From Muribaculum sp. An289 (lineage in GTDB: Bacteria; Bacteroidota; Bacteroidia; Bacteroidales; UBA932): 64,000 nucleotides of DNA. Both the position numbers and the translations under genes were made by a program. The notes under the pieces were generated by a model. That model had not been told where the DNA came from and searched no databases. It was given only the letters and a program-made list of their open reading frames with translations. Of the stretch, positions 39,273-48,382 are shown piece after piece (the stretch's first letter is position 1; each line of letters opens with the position of its first letter). Location of the stretch: positions 169,550 to 233,549 of the forward strand of contig NZ_NFIV01000004.1 of NCBI RefSeq assembly GCF_002159555.1, given 5' to 3'.

Positions 39273-40652
39273 ATGATTGTGATGAAATTCGGAGGAACTT
39301 CCGTGGCGGACGCCCAGGCCATACAGCGTGTGATGTCGATAGTCTCCGGACGGCTCGACAAGGCCCCGGTGATAGTGGTATCGGCCCTGTCGAAGGTTAC
39401 GGATTCATTATATAAGATTTGCGATTTCGCCGGCAACGGCGACCTGATAGAGGCGGAAATGCTTGTCGAAAACATCCGTGACAGGCATCTGAAACTTATA
39501 GACGAGCTGATAGCGGACGGGAAATATTCGTCTCAGGCAAGGGAGCATACGGACACGCTTTGCGACAGTCTGAAAAAACTGGTGGATGTAGTCTGCGACC
39601 TCGGGGAACTCTCGGAACGCAGCCGTGCCCGCATCATTTCGACCGGAGAATATCTGTCATCGGGAATCATCTGCTGTGCCCTCAATGCCGCCGGGATTTC
39701 CACCGGTTTCCTCGATGCGCGGAAACTGATAATAACCGATGAAAATTATCTCAAAGGCGAACCGGACCTGCACCGGATTTCCGAAACCGTACCCGAAATA
39801 ATAAACAGGGCCTACCGTTCTTTAGAAGCGGCCCCTGTTTCGGCCGTCATCACCCAGGGGTTTGTCTCGGCCACGGAGAAAGGCGTTCCTACCGTGCTCG
39901 GCAGGGGAGGGTCGGACTATTCCGCTTCCCTGATAGGCATGGCAATGGATGCCGACGAGATTGAAATATGGACGGACGTGGACGGTGTCCATACGGCCGA
40001 CCCGCGCAGGGTGGAAGGCACGAAAAGCCTTGACGCCATCTCGTTCAAGGAAGCCGCCGACATGGCCCATTCCGGAGCGAAGGTGCTCCATCCTTCCACT
40101 ATGGAACCGGCCGTCGGGAAGAACATTCCCATCAAAGTCCTCAATTCGATGAATCCTTCCGCCAAAGGGACTGTGATACTCAATGAGGAAGTGATACCTT
40201 CGGGGGTAAAATCCGTGTCCTGCAAGGAAAATGTACGTATGCTCAATGTATTTTCCTCAAGGGTCTACAACTCATCGGGATTTTTAGGCAGGGTCTTTTC
40301 GATTTTCGGAAAACATCATTTTTCTTTCGATCTGATTGCTGTTTCCGAAGGGAGCGTGTCGGTGACGATAGGTGAGGATGACGATATCCAGGCCATGATG
40401 GAAGAACTGTCCGAATTTTCAGCCGTTTTCATCGAAACCGGAAAATCGCAGATAGCCATTGTCGGAAAGGAAATGGCTTTGGAAAAGAATGTTCTCGGAC
40501 GTATTTTCGGCGTGCTCGAAGGACATCGTATATATCTGATGTCGATGGGGGCCGCAGGAGGGAGCCTCGGCCTCGTGGTGGACAGGAATGAACTGAATGT
40601 GATAATCAGGAACTTGCATAAAACTTTGTTTACGGATGGAAGCAGTGATTAG
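39273..40652 (+). CDS. lysC: Aspartate kinase
   Basis: Monofunctional aspartokinase (459 aa), the first step from aspartate. MKFGGTSVADA opens the kinase domain (residues 4-14) and RGGSDYSASLIGMAM lies in the ATP/substrate region. Two ACT domains form the C-terminal third (from about residue 305), the usual site of feedback inhibition by lysine or threonine. Its stop overlaps the dapB start by 17 bases, so translation is probably coupled. Confidence 0.94.
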   Translation: MIVMKFGGTSVADAQAIQRVMSIVSGRLDKAPVIVVSALSKVTDSLYKICDFAGNGDLIEAEMLVENIRDRHLKLIDELIADGKYSSQAREHTDTLCDSLKKLVDVVCDLGELSERSRARIISTGEYLSSGIICCALNAAGISTGFLDARKLIITDENYLKGEPDLHRISETVPEIINRAYRSLEAAPVSAVITQGFVSATEKGVPTVLGRGGSDYSASLIGMAMDADEIEIWTDVDGVHTADPRRVEGTKSLDAISFKEAADMAHSGAKVLHPSTMEPAVGKNIPIKVLNSMNPSAKGTVILNEEVIPSGVKSVSCKENVRMLNVFSSRVYNSSGFLGRVFSIFGKHHFSFDLIAVSEGSVSVTIGEDDDIQAMMEELSEFSAVFIETGKSQIAIVGKEMALEKNVLGRIFGVLEGHRIYLMSMGAAGGSLGLVVDRNELNVIIRNLHKTLFTDGSSD

Positions 40653-41307
40653 CGGATACGGCAGGATGGGCAGGGCCGTTGAAAAGATACTTGCCGAAAA
40701 AGGGCTGGCATGTGCCGGCAAAAGCGAAGACATAGCTTCGTTCAGCCCTCAGACGGCTGCCGGTGCCGTCTGCATAGATTTCACCACCCCTGAAGCCTTC
40801 AGGAAGAATTACCGTTTCATAGCGGAAAATTTCAAGGGGGCGGTTGTCGGGACTACCGGGTGGACGGACATTAGGGAAGATGTGTTCAGGGCCTTCCGCG
40901 AATGCGGCAAGCCTTTGGTGTATGCTTCCAATTTTTCCATCGGGGTCAATGTCATGTTCAAGGCGGCGCAATTGCTTTCGCAGGCCCTCGGCAATGCCGG
41001 CGGCTACGACCCGTATATCGTGGAGATGCATCATAAGCACAAACTGGATGCTCCGAGCGGAACTGCAAAGACCCTGGCCGGCATAGTGGAGGAGGGCATG
41101 GGCGTGAAGGTCCCTGTAGAGTCGGTGCGTTGCGGTGAGATTTCCGGCATACACGAGCTCGGTTTCGAAGGCCCGGCCGACCGTATCGTCCTGAGGCACG
41201 AGGCGTTTTCTCGGGAAGGTTTCGCCCGTGGGGCGGTGCAGGCCGCAATCTGGTGCGACACTCTGGAAGGCGGCATTTATGAATTCAAGGATTTGTTGAA
41301 ATTTTAA
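40636..41307 (+). CDS. dapB: 4-hydroxy-tetrahydrodipicolinate reductase
   Basis: DapB (223 aa). The NAD(P) loop is GYGRMG near residues 7-12, and the family signature MHHKHKLDAPSGTA, with catalytic His and Lys residues, is near residues 133-146. It is short, as usual for Bacteroidetes. It overlaps lysC by 17 bases and precedes dapA by 11. Confidence 0.94.
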   Translation: MEAVISGYGRMGRAVEKILAEKGLACAGKSEDIASFSPQTAAGAVCIDFTTPEAFRKNYRFIAENFKGAVVGTTGWTDIREDVFRAFRECGKPLVYASNFSIGVNVMFKAAQLLSQALGNAGGYDPYIVEMHHKHKLDAPSGTAKTLAGIVEEGMGVKVPVESVRCGEISGIHELGFEGPADRIVLRHEAFSREGFARGAVQAAIWCDTLEGGIYEFKDLLKF

Positions 41308-41318
41308 TTTTCTGGAAT

Positions 41319-42212
41319 ATGGGAAAAAACAGGATTTGGTCCGGTTGCGGAACGGCCCTCGTCACACCTTTTGACGATGAGGGAAGGGTGGATTATGAAG
41401 TTTATGAAAATACGGTAAGGCGGCAGGTCGATGCCGATATCGATTTTCTTGTCCCGCTCGGTACTACGGCGGAGACTCCAAATCTTTCGGATGAGGAAAA
41501 AATCAATATACTTAAAATAACAAAGGCCAATTGCGGGGGCAAGCCCGTCCTGTGCGGTGCCGGAAGCAATTCCACCGAGGCCACGATAAAAAATATCAGG
41601 ATGCTCGCGCCATACGGGGCGGATGCTTTCCTTGTAGTCGTGCCGTATTACAACAAGCCCACGCAGCAAGGCATGTACGAGCATTTCAAGGCGGTTCTCG
41701 AGGCTACGGGAAAGCCTTTGGTAATATACAATGTGCCGGGTAGGACGGGGGCTAACATGACTGCCGAAACGACTTTGAAGCTCGCGGAACTCCCGGGAAT
41801 AGTCGCCGTAAAGGAGGCTTCCGGGAATTATGCCCAGATATCGGCCGTGATAAGGGATGCCCCTGAGGGTTTTTCCGTGTTGAGCGGCAACGATGACGAG
41901 ACACTTTCGCTGATGGCGACGGGGGCGGACGGCGTAATCAGCGTGGCTTCCAATATAGCGCCCCGTCTGATGTCACAGCTTGTCAGGGCGCTGGCCTATG
42001 ATGATATGGTGGCTGCAAGGAGGATTCATTACAGTCTGATGCCATTGTTCAAAAACTGTTTTATCGAAAGCAACCCTATTCCGGTGAAGGCCGGCATGGC
42101 GTTGCTCGGACTGCTCAGGAACAATCTGCGGCTGCCTCTGACACGGGCTTCCGAAAATACTGTGGAAATAATGAGACGGACACTTAAAGATCTCGGGTTA
42201 TGGAAGAACTGA
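41319..42212 (+). CDS. dapA: 4-hydroxy-tetrahydrodipicolinate synthase
   Basis: DapA (297 aa), a class I aldolase that condenses pyruvate with aspartate semialdehyde. The Schiff-base lysine is Lys165 in VAVKEASGN and the proton-relay tyrosine is Tyr137 in IYNVPGRTG. The N-terminal [13 protein letters not shown] is typical. Its end overlaps the dapD start by 13 bases. Confidence 0.96.
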   Translation: MGKNRIWSGCGTALVTPFDDEGRVDYEVYENTVRRQVDADIDFLVPLGTTAETPNLSDEEKINILKITKANCGGKPVLCGAGSNSTEATIKNIRMLAPYGADAFLVVVPYYNKPTQQGMYEHFKAVLEATGKPLVIYNVPGRTGANMTAETTLKLAELPGIVAVKEASGNYAQISAVIRDAPEGFSVLSGNDDETLSLMATGADGVISVASNIAPRLMSQLVRALAYDDMVAARRIHYSLMPLFKNCFIESNPIPVKAGMALLGLLRNNLRLPLTRASENTVEIMRRTLKDLGLWKN

Positions 42213-42973
42213 ACCGTTTCAATGAGGTCTGCGATGCCTTGGAGCGCGGCGAAATACGTGTTGCTGAGAAGAAGGACGGGGAATGGGTCGTGAATACCTG
42301 GATCAAGGAGACTATTCTGGAGGGTTTCCGGTACGGGAAAATGACGGACATGTCGGAAGGACGGTTCCCTTTTTTCGATAAGGATACGCTTGCGCCGAGA
42401 CGTTTCGGCCACAGCGACGGCGTGCGGATAGTGCCGGGCGGAAGTGCCGTCAGGAGAGGGGCTTTCCTTGCCCCGTCCGTAATCATGATGCCGCCTTCAT
42501 ACGTGAACATAGGGGCATATGTCGATTCGGGCTCTATGATTGATTCGCATGCGCTTGTCGGTTCATGCGCCCAGGTGGGCAGGAATGTGCATATAGCCGC
42601 CGCTTCCCAGCTCGGGGGCGTGCTTGAGCCCGTAGGCGCCCTGCCCGTGATAATAGAGGACAATGTGTTCATCGGCGGGAATTGCGGTATTTATGAAGGT
42701 ACTTTGGTCCGGGAAAATGCAGTGATTGCCACCGGGGTCGTGCTGAACGCTTCCACGGCCCTGTACGATGCCGTAAACGGGGCCTTTATCCGTGCCGGCG
42801 AGGGTGGACGGCTGATTGTGCCTGAAAACGCCGTAGTCGTTGCGGGAAGCAGGCCGGTACGCAAGGGGCCGGGAGCTGCTGAAGGCATACAGATTTATAC
42901 TCCGGTAATCATCAAGTACAGGGATTCCGGAACCGATGCCTCCGTCGCCTTGGAGTCGCTGCTTAGAGATTGA
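42200..42973 (+). CDS. dapD: Tetrahydrodipicolinate N-succinyltransferase
   Basis: DapD (257 aa), a left-handed beta-helix acyltransferase that uses succinyl-Co[33 protein letters not shown] and [17 protein letters not shown] match the DapD family (succinyl type) and not DapH acetyltransferases. The hexapeptide repeats run from about residue 90 to 200. This gene fixes the cluster as the succinylase variant of the DAP pathway. Confidence 0.93.
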   Translation: MEELNRFNEVCDALERGEIRVAEKKDGEWVVNTWIKETILEGFRYGKMTDMSEGRFPFFDKDTLAPRRFGHSDGVRIVPGGSAVRRGAFLAPSVIMMPPSYVNIGAYVDSGSMIDSHALVGSCAQVGRNVHIAAASQLGGVLEPVGALPVIIEDNVFIGGNCGIYEGTLVRENAVIATGVVLNASTALYDAVNGAFIRAGEGGRLIVPENAVVVAGSRPVRKGPGAAEGIQIYTPVIIKYRDSGTDASVALESLLRD

Positions 42974-42983
42974 AAGGGATTTT

Positions 42984-44198
42984 ATGGATTACGGGAAACT
43001 TTATTCGGACGATGTATGGGCATTCGTCCCTTCGCCCGTAAGGGCTATTTTTAAAAATTACGATTTTTCAAAGATAATTTCCTTCGCCGGAGGTTATCCG
43101 TCTTCCGACACTTTCCGCACGGACGACATGCTTCTTGCCGCCGAAGAGGCATTCCGCCTCTATGGTCCGGGTATCCTGCAATATGGGGCGACGGAAGGCC
43201 TTATGCTGTTGCGCGAGGCCATATCGGAGAGATACGGCGTACCTGTGAACAATGTCGGGATAACGACTTCTTCGCAGCAGGGCATAGATTTGTGCGCCCG
43301 CATTTTCGTGAATCCGGCAGATGCGGTTTTCGTAAACCGTCCGACTTTCCTCGGGGCAATCCAGTCGTTCCGTTCCTACAGGGCGGATATTAGGGGTGTG
43401 AAGGCTTCTCCGGATGCATCCGGTGCCGAAGGGGCGGAAGCCGTTGCAGGGGCTTATTCTGCCGCAATTGCCGCGGCAAGAAGCGAAGGGCTTGTGCCGA
43501 AATTCATATATCTCATACCCGATTTCAACAATCCTACGGGCGAAACTCTTTCGCTTGAGGCGCGAGAGGCGGTCATAGATGTCGCCAGAAGGGAGTCGCT
43601 GATGATTGTAGAGGACAGCCCTTACAGGGAACTGCGTTTTTCGGGAAGCGATGTGCCTTCCATGTATTCCCTGGCCCCGGATTGTGTGCTTCATCTCGGT
43701 TCCTTTTCAAAGATTCTCGCCCCGGGTTTCAGGCTCGGCTGGGTATTCGGTCCCCGGGAAGTGCTTGACAGGCTGACTGCATGCAAACAGTCGGTGGACC
43801 TTTGCCCTCCCATGCTTGACCAGCACATAGCGGCCATTCTTTTGAAAAGCGGGCGCCTGCATGACAATCTGCGGTGGACCGTCTCCCTGTATCGCCGGAA
43901 ACGGGATTTCATGCTTGCTATGCTTGAACGCCACATGCCTTCAGGGGTGAATTGGACACGTCCGGAAGGCGGCCTTTTTGTTTTCCTTACCCTTCCGGAA
44001 CATATTGATACTGTCGCGCTTTATGACAGCGCCCTGTCTGCCGGTGTCGCATACGTTTCCGGGGCGTTCTTCCATCCGGACGGCGGCGGCAGGAACACCA
44101 TGAGGCTCAATTACTCGTTCATGGACATGGACCGCATCGAAGAAGGCATATCGGTACTTGCAGGTATAATCCGTGCGCACATCAACGCTGCCCGATGA
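42984..44198 (+). CDS. PLP-dependent aminotransferase, probable DapC role
   Basis: A 404-aa fold-type I aminotransferase (MocR/LysN/2-aminoadipate aminotransferase-like). The PLP lysine is in HLGSFSKILAPGFRLGW and the segment YLIPDFNNPTGETL is also typical. I chose the ATG at 42984 (MDYGKLYSDDVWAF). Since N-succinyl-2-amino-6-oxopimelate aminotransferase is the missing activity between dapD and the M20 enzyme, and this gene directly follows dapD, the DapC role is likely but inferred. It converges with the patB-like gene with a 17-base overlap. Confidence 0.85.
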   Translation: MDYGKLYSDDVWAFVPSPVRAIFKNYDFSKIISFAGGYPSSDTFRTDDMLLAAEEAFRLYGPGILQYGATEGLMLLREAISERYGVPVNNVGITTSSQQGIDLCARIFVNPADAVFVNRPTFLGAIQSFRSYRADIRGVKASPDASGAEGAEAVAGAYSAAIAAARSEGLVPKFIYLIPDFNNPTGETLSLEAREAVIDVARRESLMIVEDSPYRELRFSGSDVPSMYSLAPDCVLHLGSFSKILAPGFRLGWVFGPREVLDRLTACKQSVDLCPPMLDQHIAAILLKSGRLHDNLRWTVSLYRRKRDFMLAMLERHMPSGVNWTRPEGGLFVFLTLPEHIDTVALYDSALSAGVAYVSGAFFHPDGGGRNTMRLNYSFMDMDRIEEGISVLAGIIRAHINAAR

Positions 44199-45345
44199 AT
44201 CTGCGGAACCTTTCGAGGCCCTGTTCCAGGGATGAACGCGGACAGGCGATGTTCCAGCGCATGAAGCCTTCCCCTTCGGGTCCGTACATGCTTCCGGCAT
44301 TGAGCCAGAGGGCCGCTTCGTCTTTCAGGCGCTCTTCAAGTTCTTCCGATGCAAGGTGCAGTTTACGGCAGTCCATCCAGACGAGGTACGTTCCTTCGAG
44401 TTTCGCGATGGGATAGTCAGGAAGATATTTGCGGCAGTATTCCGACATGCAGTCATAATTGCCTTTCAGGTAGGCTATAAGCTGTTCCAGCCATTCTTCG
44501 CTTTCATTGTATGCGGCCACGGTGGCAATGACCCCGAATGGGTTTACATCGCATACTTCGTTGATGTTGATGGCTTTGTCTATCTTTTTGCGCAGTCCTT
44601 CATCCGCACATACTATGTTGGCTATCTGAAGTCCGGCGATGTTGAAGGATTTGCTTGCCGAGACACATGTGACCGAATGTTTCTGGAAATTTTCGGAAAT
44701 TGATGCGAAAGGTATGTAACGGTATTCCGGAAAAACGAGTTCGCAATGTATTTCATCGGAAATTACTGTCACGCCGTTTTTGATGCAGATTTCCCCTAAG
44801 CGTATCAGTTCCTCTTCGGTCCACACGCGGCCAGCCGGATTGTGAGGGTTGCAGAGAATCATGGCCTTCACTTCCGGATCGGCCGTCCTGTTTTCCAAAT
44901 CTTCAAAATCCATTTTGTATGTATCCCCCGTGTATATGAGCGGATTGCTGATGACATGGCAGCCGTTGTTGCGTATTGAGGAATAAAAACAATTGTAAAC
45001 GGGCCCCTGTATGAGCACTTTGTCTCCCGGCGCGGTGAGCGCCTTTATGATTGCGGACAGGGCGGGGACAACCCCGGTCGTGTATATTATCCAGTCTTTG
45101 GATATGTTCCACCCGTGTCGGCGAGAGAACCATCCGGTTACGGCTTCGTAATATGCTTCGGGCACCCGGGTATAGCCGAAAATACCGTGGGACACCCTTT
45201 CCTGCAATGCTTTGATGATGGGCTCGGAAGTGCGGAAATCCATGTCCGCAACCCACATGGGCAGCATTTCCGGATTGTCGGAACCGTCCCATTTGTATGA
45301 ATTGGTGCCGTGTCGTTGAACGGTCTTGTCGAAATCGTATTTCAT
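44182..45345 (-). CDS. MalY/PatB family PLP enzyme
   Basis: A 387-aa fold-type I PLP enzyme of the MalY/PatB group (C-S lyase/aminotransferase). LPMWVADMDFRT opens the domain, LCNPHNPAGRVW is the conserved mid-segment and the PLP lysine is in VSASKSFNIAGLQ. Homologues cleave cystathionine or act as aminotransferases; with methionine genes absent, the role here is open. It lies 69 bases downstream of dapF on the same strand, so it may be co-transcribed with it. Confidence 0.87.
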   Translation of the reverse strand: MKYDFDKTVQRHGTNSYKWDGSDNPEMLPMWVADMDFRTSEPIIKALQERVSHGIFGYTRVPEAYYEAVTGWFSRRHGWNISKDWIIYTTGVVPALSAIIKALTAPGDKVLIQGPVYNCFYSSIRNNGCHVISNPLIYTGDTYKMDFEDLENRTADPEVKAMILCNPHNPAGRVWTEEELIRLGEICIKNGVTVISDEIHCELVFPEYRYIPFASISENFQKHSVTCVSASKSFNIAGLQIANIVCADEGLRKKIDKAININEVCDVNPFGVIATVAAYNESEEWLEQLIAYLKGNYDCMSEYCRKYLPDYPIAKLEGTYLVWMDCRKLHLASEELEERLKDEAALWLNAGSMYGPEGEGFMRWNIACPRSSLEQGLERFRRFIGQR

Positions 45346-45414
45346 TTTGTTTTGATTTTAAAAATTTCCGTGTGTTGAAAAACAGGCAGAAAAACAGGCT
45401 GCCATGTCCGGGAA

Positions 45415-46248
45415 TCAGGCCGGGATTACTGTGCCGACCAATACGGCAGGTCCGGTCAGCAGGATGCCGCTTGCGGACTGGCCGTCGCTCCCCGGAGTGA
45501 ACTCTACGGACAGCCTGTCCCGCCTGGCTTCTATGGCGGTATGCACTTTCCCGTCCTTGCCCGGTCCGGTATATCCCGCATGCCATGCCGCTATGGCCGA
45601 GGCGGTTATGCCCGTACCGCAAGCGTATGTCTCATCTTCGACTCCTTTTTCGTATGTGCGCACAATCAGGCCTCCTTCCGCGGGCATGACGAAATTGACA
45701 TTCGTTCCGATAGGGGCGAACAGGCTGCTGTATCTTAAACGCCGTCCTTCGGCGATTATGTCAGTCCGTTCTATGCCGCTTTCAATGAATTTTACGAAAT
45801 GTCTCGTCCCGGTGTCGAGAAAATATCCGTTTTCTTCAGGAATGTACGTTATGCCTTTCACATCCGACATTCCGAGGCGGACGGTCATTTTCGTAAGGGT
45901 CGCGTCGCAACCGGTTATCTCGGCATGATGGATTCCGTCGGCGGCTTCGAATGTGAAGGTTTTCTTTTCGGGCCGCATGTTTTCCCCGTTTATCAGTCTG
46001 GCCGCAAATGCCGTGATGCAGCGCCCCCCGTTGCCGCACATCATGCCTCCGCTCCCGTCCGGGTTGAAGAACACCATTTTGAAATCGTATCCGCGGCTGT
46101 TTTCCAAAAGCATGAGGCCGTCTGCCCCGAAGCCGTATCTCCGGTCGCACAGGGCTTTTATTCTGTTTTCTGAAAATTCGAGCCTTTCCTCCCTGTTGTC
46201 GGCAATGAGGAAATCATTTCCGGCTCCCTGGTATTTATAGAAAATCAT
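45415..46248 (-). CDS. dapF: Diaminopimelate epimerase
   Basis: DapF (277 aa), which turns LL-DAP into meso-DAP for peptidoglycan and lysine. The two catalytic cysteines are Cys71 in MMCGNGGRC and Cys210 in YACGTGITAS. The start at 46248 (MIFYKYQGAGNDFL) gives the standard N-terminus and lies just after a -7 element. It is transcribed opposite to the dapE-lysC-dapBAD unit but close by. Confidence 0.95.
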   Translation of the reverse strand: MIFYKYQGAGNDFLIADNREERLEFSENRIKALCDRRYGFGADGLMLLENSRGYDFKMVFFNPDGSGGMMCGNGGRCITAFAARLINGENMRPEKKTFTFEAADGIHHAEITGCDATLTKMTVRLGMSDVKGITYIPEENGYFLDTGTRHFVKFIESGIERTDIIAEGRRLRYSSLFAPIGTNVNFVMPAEGGLIVRTYEKGVEDETYACGTGITASAIAAWHAGYTGPGKDGKVHTAIEARRDRLSVEFTPGSDGQSASGILLTGPAVLVGTVIPA

Positions 46249-46263
46249 TTGCGTTTTTGTTGG

Positions 46264-46271
46264 CAAATTTA
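46264..46271 (-). promoter_or_regulatory. -7 promoter element of dapF
   Basis: The minus strand reads TAAATTTGC, matching TAnnTTTG, 16 bases before the chosen dapF start; it supports that start over an ATG at 46284. Confidence 0.6.
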
Positions 46272-46315
46272 GACATATTTTCATAATTTAGTATTTTTTA
46301 CAGTATATCAATAAT

Positions 46316-47809
46316 ATGTATAAGTACTTATTGTCGTTTGCTTTTATGGCGTTTTCCGCCTTTTGCGTGTCTGCGGAGGATACGTTGTCGGTATCGGTCC
46401 CGAATGTCCCGCTTTTGAACGGAGAGGAAGGGAATATATTGTCTGAAATACGGACTGTTGCAGGGAAAGGTATTCCGGGCGGTATAAGGATAAGGTTTGC
46501 CGATAATACTGACATGAAGGAAATAACTTCTCTTGCCATTTACCGTGAGGACAATGATTCTGTGCCTTTGGATATTGTGCGGTATCCGTCTTCCCGTTCG
46601 GTCTTCCTGAACATCGCGGATAGTTTGGACAACCCGGATGGTGAAGTATATCGTGTGACTGTGGGGATAAGCGAAGGAGCCCGGCTGGAGGAGCCTCTGC
46701 GTTTCAGCGTGGAAGGGACGAAGGGTGAAAGGCGCAAGGCCGTAAGTGTCAGGACGGGCGGAGACGACGGGGCCGCTGCTTACAGGATTCCCGGAATCGT
46801 CACGACCTCGGACGGTACCCTTGTGGCGGTATATGATGTAAGGTATGAAAGCAGTGCGGACTTGCAGGGAAATATAAAGGTAGGGGTAAGCAGAAGCAAT
46901 GACGGAGGCCGGACCTGGGAGCCGATGAGGCTTGCGCTCGACCTTGACGGCTACGGCGGGCTTCCTGCGGCCCAGAACGGGACCGGCGATCCCTGTATCC
47001 TCTATGACAGCAGGAACGACAGGCTCTGGATTGCCGCATTATGGTGCCACGGCATGCCCGGCAAAAGGGCATGGACGGCTTCGGGGCAGGGATTGTCGCC
47101 CGATGAAACCGGACAGCTTCTGTTGGTATCGAGCGAGGATGGCGGCATGACTTGGTCGGAGCCCGTAAATATCACCCCAATGGTCAAAGATGAATCCTGG
47201 CATCTGCTGCTACAGGGGCCGGGACGTGGAATAACCATGAGTGACGGCACCCTTGTATTTCCGGCCCAGTTCATCGATTCGGAAAAGGTTCCCAATGCCA
47301 CTGTCGTTTATAGCAGGGATGCCGGCAGGACATGGGCGATAGGAAGCCCGGCAAGGCGGAAAACCACGGAATCACAGGTAGTAGAATATCCGGACGGGAC
47401 CCTTATGCTCAATATGCGGGATGACAGGGGAGGAAGCCGTGCCGTCAGCGTTTCGAGGGACATGGGGGCGACATGGAGCGAGCACCCTTCATCGAGGTCG
47501 GCTCTCAGGGAACCCGTATGTATGGCGAGCCTGATTGCCGTCAGGGCCGAGGACAATATTACAGGAAAAGACCTTCTGCTGTTTTCCAATCCCGATTCTT
47601 CGGTAGAACGGAAGGACATCACAATCAAGCTGAGTCTGGACGGAGGCCTTACATGGCCTGCCGCGCATCAGGTCGTCCTGGACGAAGGGTATGGTTGGGG
47701 ATATTCATGCCTGACGATGATTGATGAAAGCACCGTAGGGATACTTTATGAAAGCAGTGTGGCGAATATTACCTTCCAGGCCGTACCTCTAAAGGATTTT
47801 TTCGAATAG
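46316..47809 (+). CDS. Secreted exo-alpha-sialidase (GH33)
   Basis: A 497-aa sialidase that removes terminal sialic acid. A signal peptide (MYKYLLSFAFMAFSAFCVSA) precedes an N-terminal beta domain (about residues 25-140, the sialidase N-terminal domain of gut Bacteroides enzymes), then a six-blade propeller. The propeller has the arginine-containing start AYRIPGIV near residues 156-163 and repeated Asp boxes: SRSNDGGRTWEP, SSEDGGMTWSE, SRDAGRTWA and SLDGGLTWPA. The length is usual. Its 3' end overlaps the convergent gene by 21 bases. Confidence 0.92.
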   Translation: MYKYLLSFAFMAFSAFCVSAEDTLSVSVPNVPLLNGEEGNILSEIRTVAGKGIPGGIRIRFADNTDMKEITSLAIYREDNDSVPLDIVRYPSSRSVFLNIADSLDNPDGEVYRVTVGISEGARLEEPLRFSVEGTKGERRKAVSVRTGGDDGAAAYRIPGIVTTSDGTLVAVYDVRYESSADLQGNIKVGVSRSNDGGRTWEPMRLALDLDGYGGLPAAQNGTGDPCILYDSRNDRLWIAALWCHGMPGKRAWTASGQGLSPDETGQLLLVSSEDGGMTWSEPVNITPMVKDESWHLLLQGPGRGITMSDGTLVFPAQFIDSEKVPNATVVYSRDAGRTWAIGSPARRKTTESQVVEYPDGTLMLNMRDDRGGSRAVSVSRDMGATWSEHPSSRSALREPVCMASLIAVRAEDNITGKDLLLFSNPDSSVERKDITIKLSLDGGLTWPAAHQVVLDEGYGWGYSCLTMIDESTVGILYESSVANITFQAVPLKDFFE

Positions 47810-48382
47810 GCCGGCGTATGCCTCGGCTTTCTTATCCAGACTGAGGGGATATGCGCGGGAACTCGATGGAAGCCTGTAAAATGCGATTTCCCTTCCGCCG
47901 ACATCAATGGTTTCGTACCCGCCTGTGGCAGGGACGGGACAGCGGAACATTCCGGAGACGGTTTCGGCCGCCTTCTGCCCGGTGGCTGCCATTGTCCTGC
48001 ATAACGGAAGGCTTCCGATAAGTCTCGCAATAGGGGCGGGCTCGACGGTTTCAAGAAACTTGTCCGAAGCGTTGTCTTTAAGCCTTGCGGCCCTGTATAC
48101 AGTGTCGTACAGGGCTATGCCTTTTTCTTCGCAGAAAGCGGTTATGCGCGTTTTGTCGAAATGTTTTCCGTCCGCGGCTATGAACCTGTTCCTGTCGCCG
48201 AAAAATACGAGTCCGAAAATCCGCCACATGTCATTGTTGAAATTCGGGTAGAAAAAATCCATCGACCACCGTTCCTGTTTTGGCGGAAAACTTCCTAAAA
48301 TCAGTATTTTTGCTTTTTCAGGAAGAAATGGGGCGAATGGATGGGTCTCTACCGTGATGGGCCTGTCCGGATTTTCAGCCAT
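47789..48382 (-). CDS. Uracil-DNA glycosylase superfamily protein
   Basis: A 197-aa protein of the uracil-DNA glycosylase fold (hypoxanthine/deoxyinosine glycosylase-like group). LILGSFPPKQERWSMDFFY near residues 27-45 is the catalytic-loop region, and YRLPSSSRAYPLSLDKK near residues 170-186 corresponds to the C-terminal loop. I prefer the ATG at 48382 (MAENPDRPI), overlapping the serine hydrolase stop by 8 bases; the ATG at 48415 would overlap more. Exact lesion specificity is not decided by the sequence. Confidence 0.75.
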   Translation of the reverse strand: MAENPDRPITVETHPFAPFLPEKAKILILGSFPPKQERWSMDFFYPNFNNDMWRIFGLVFFGDRNRFIAADGKHFDKTRITAFCEEKGIALYDTVYRAARLKDNASDKFLETVEPAPIARLIGSLPLCRTMAATGQKAAETVSGMFRCPVPATGGYETIDVGGREIAFYRLPSSSRAYPLSLDKKAEAYAGLFEKIL

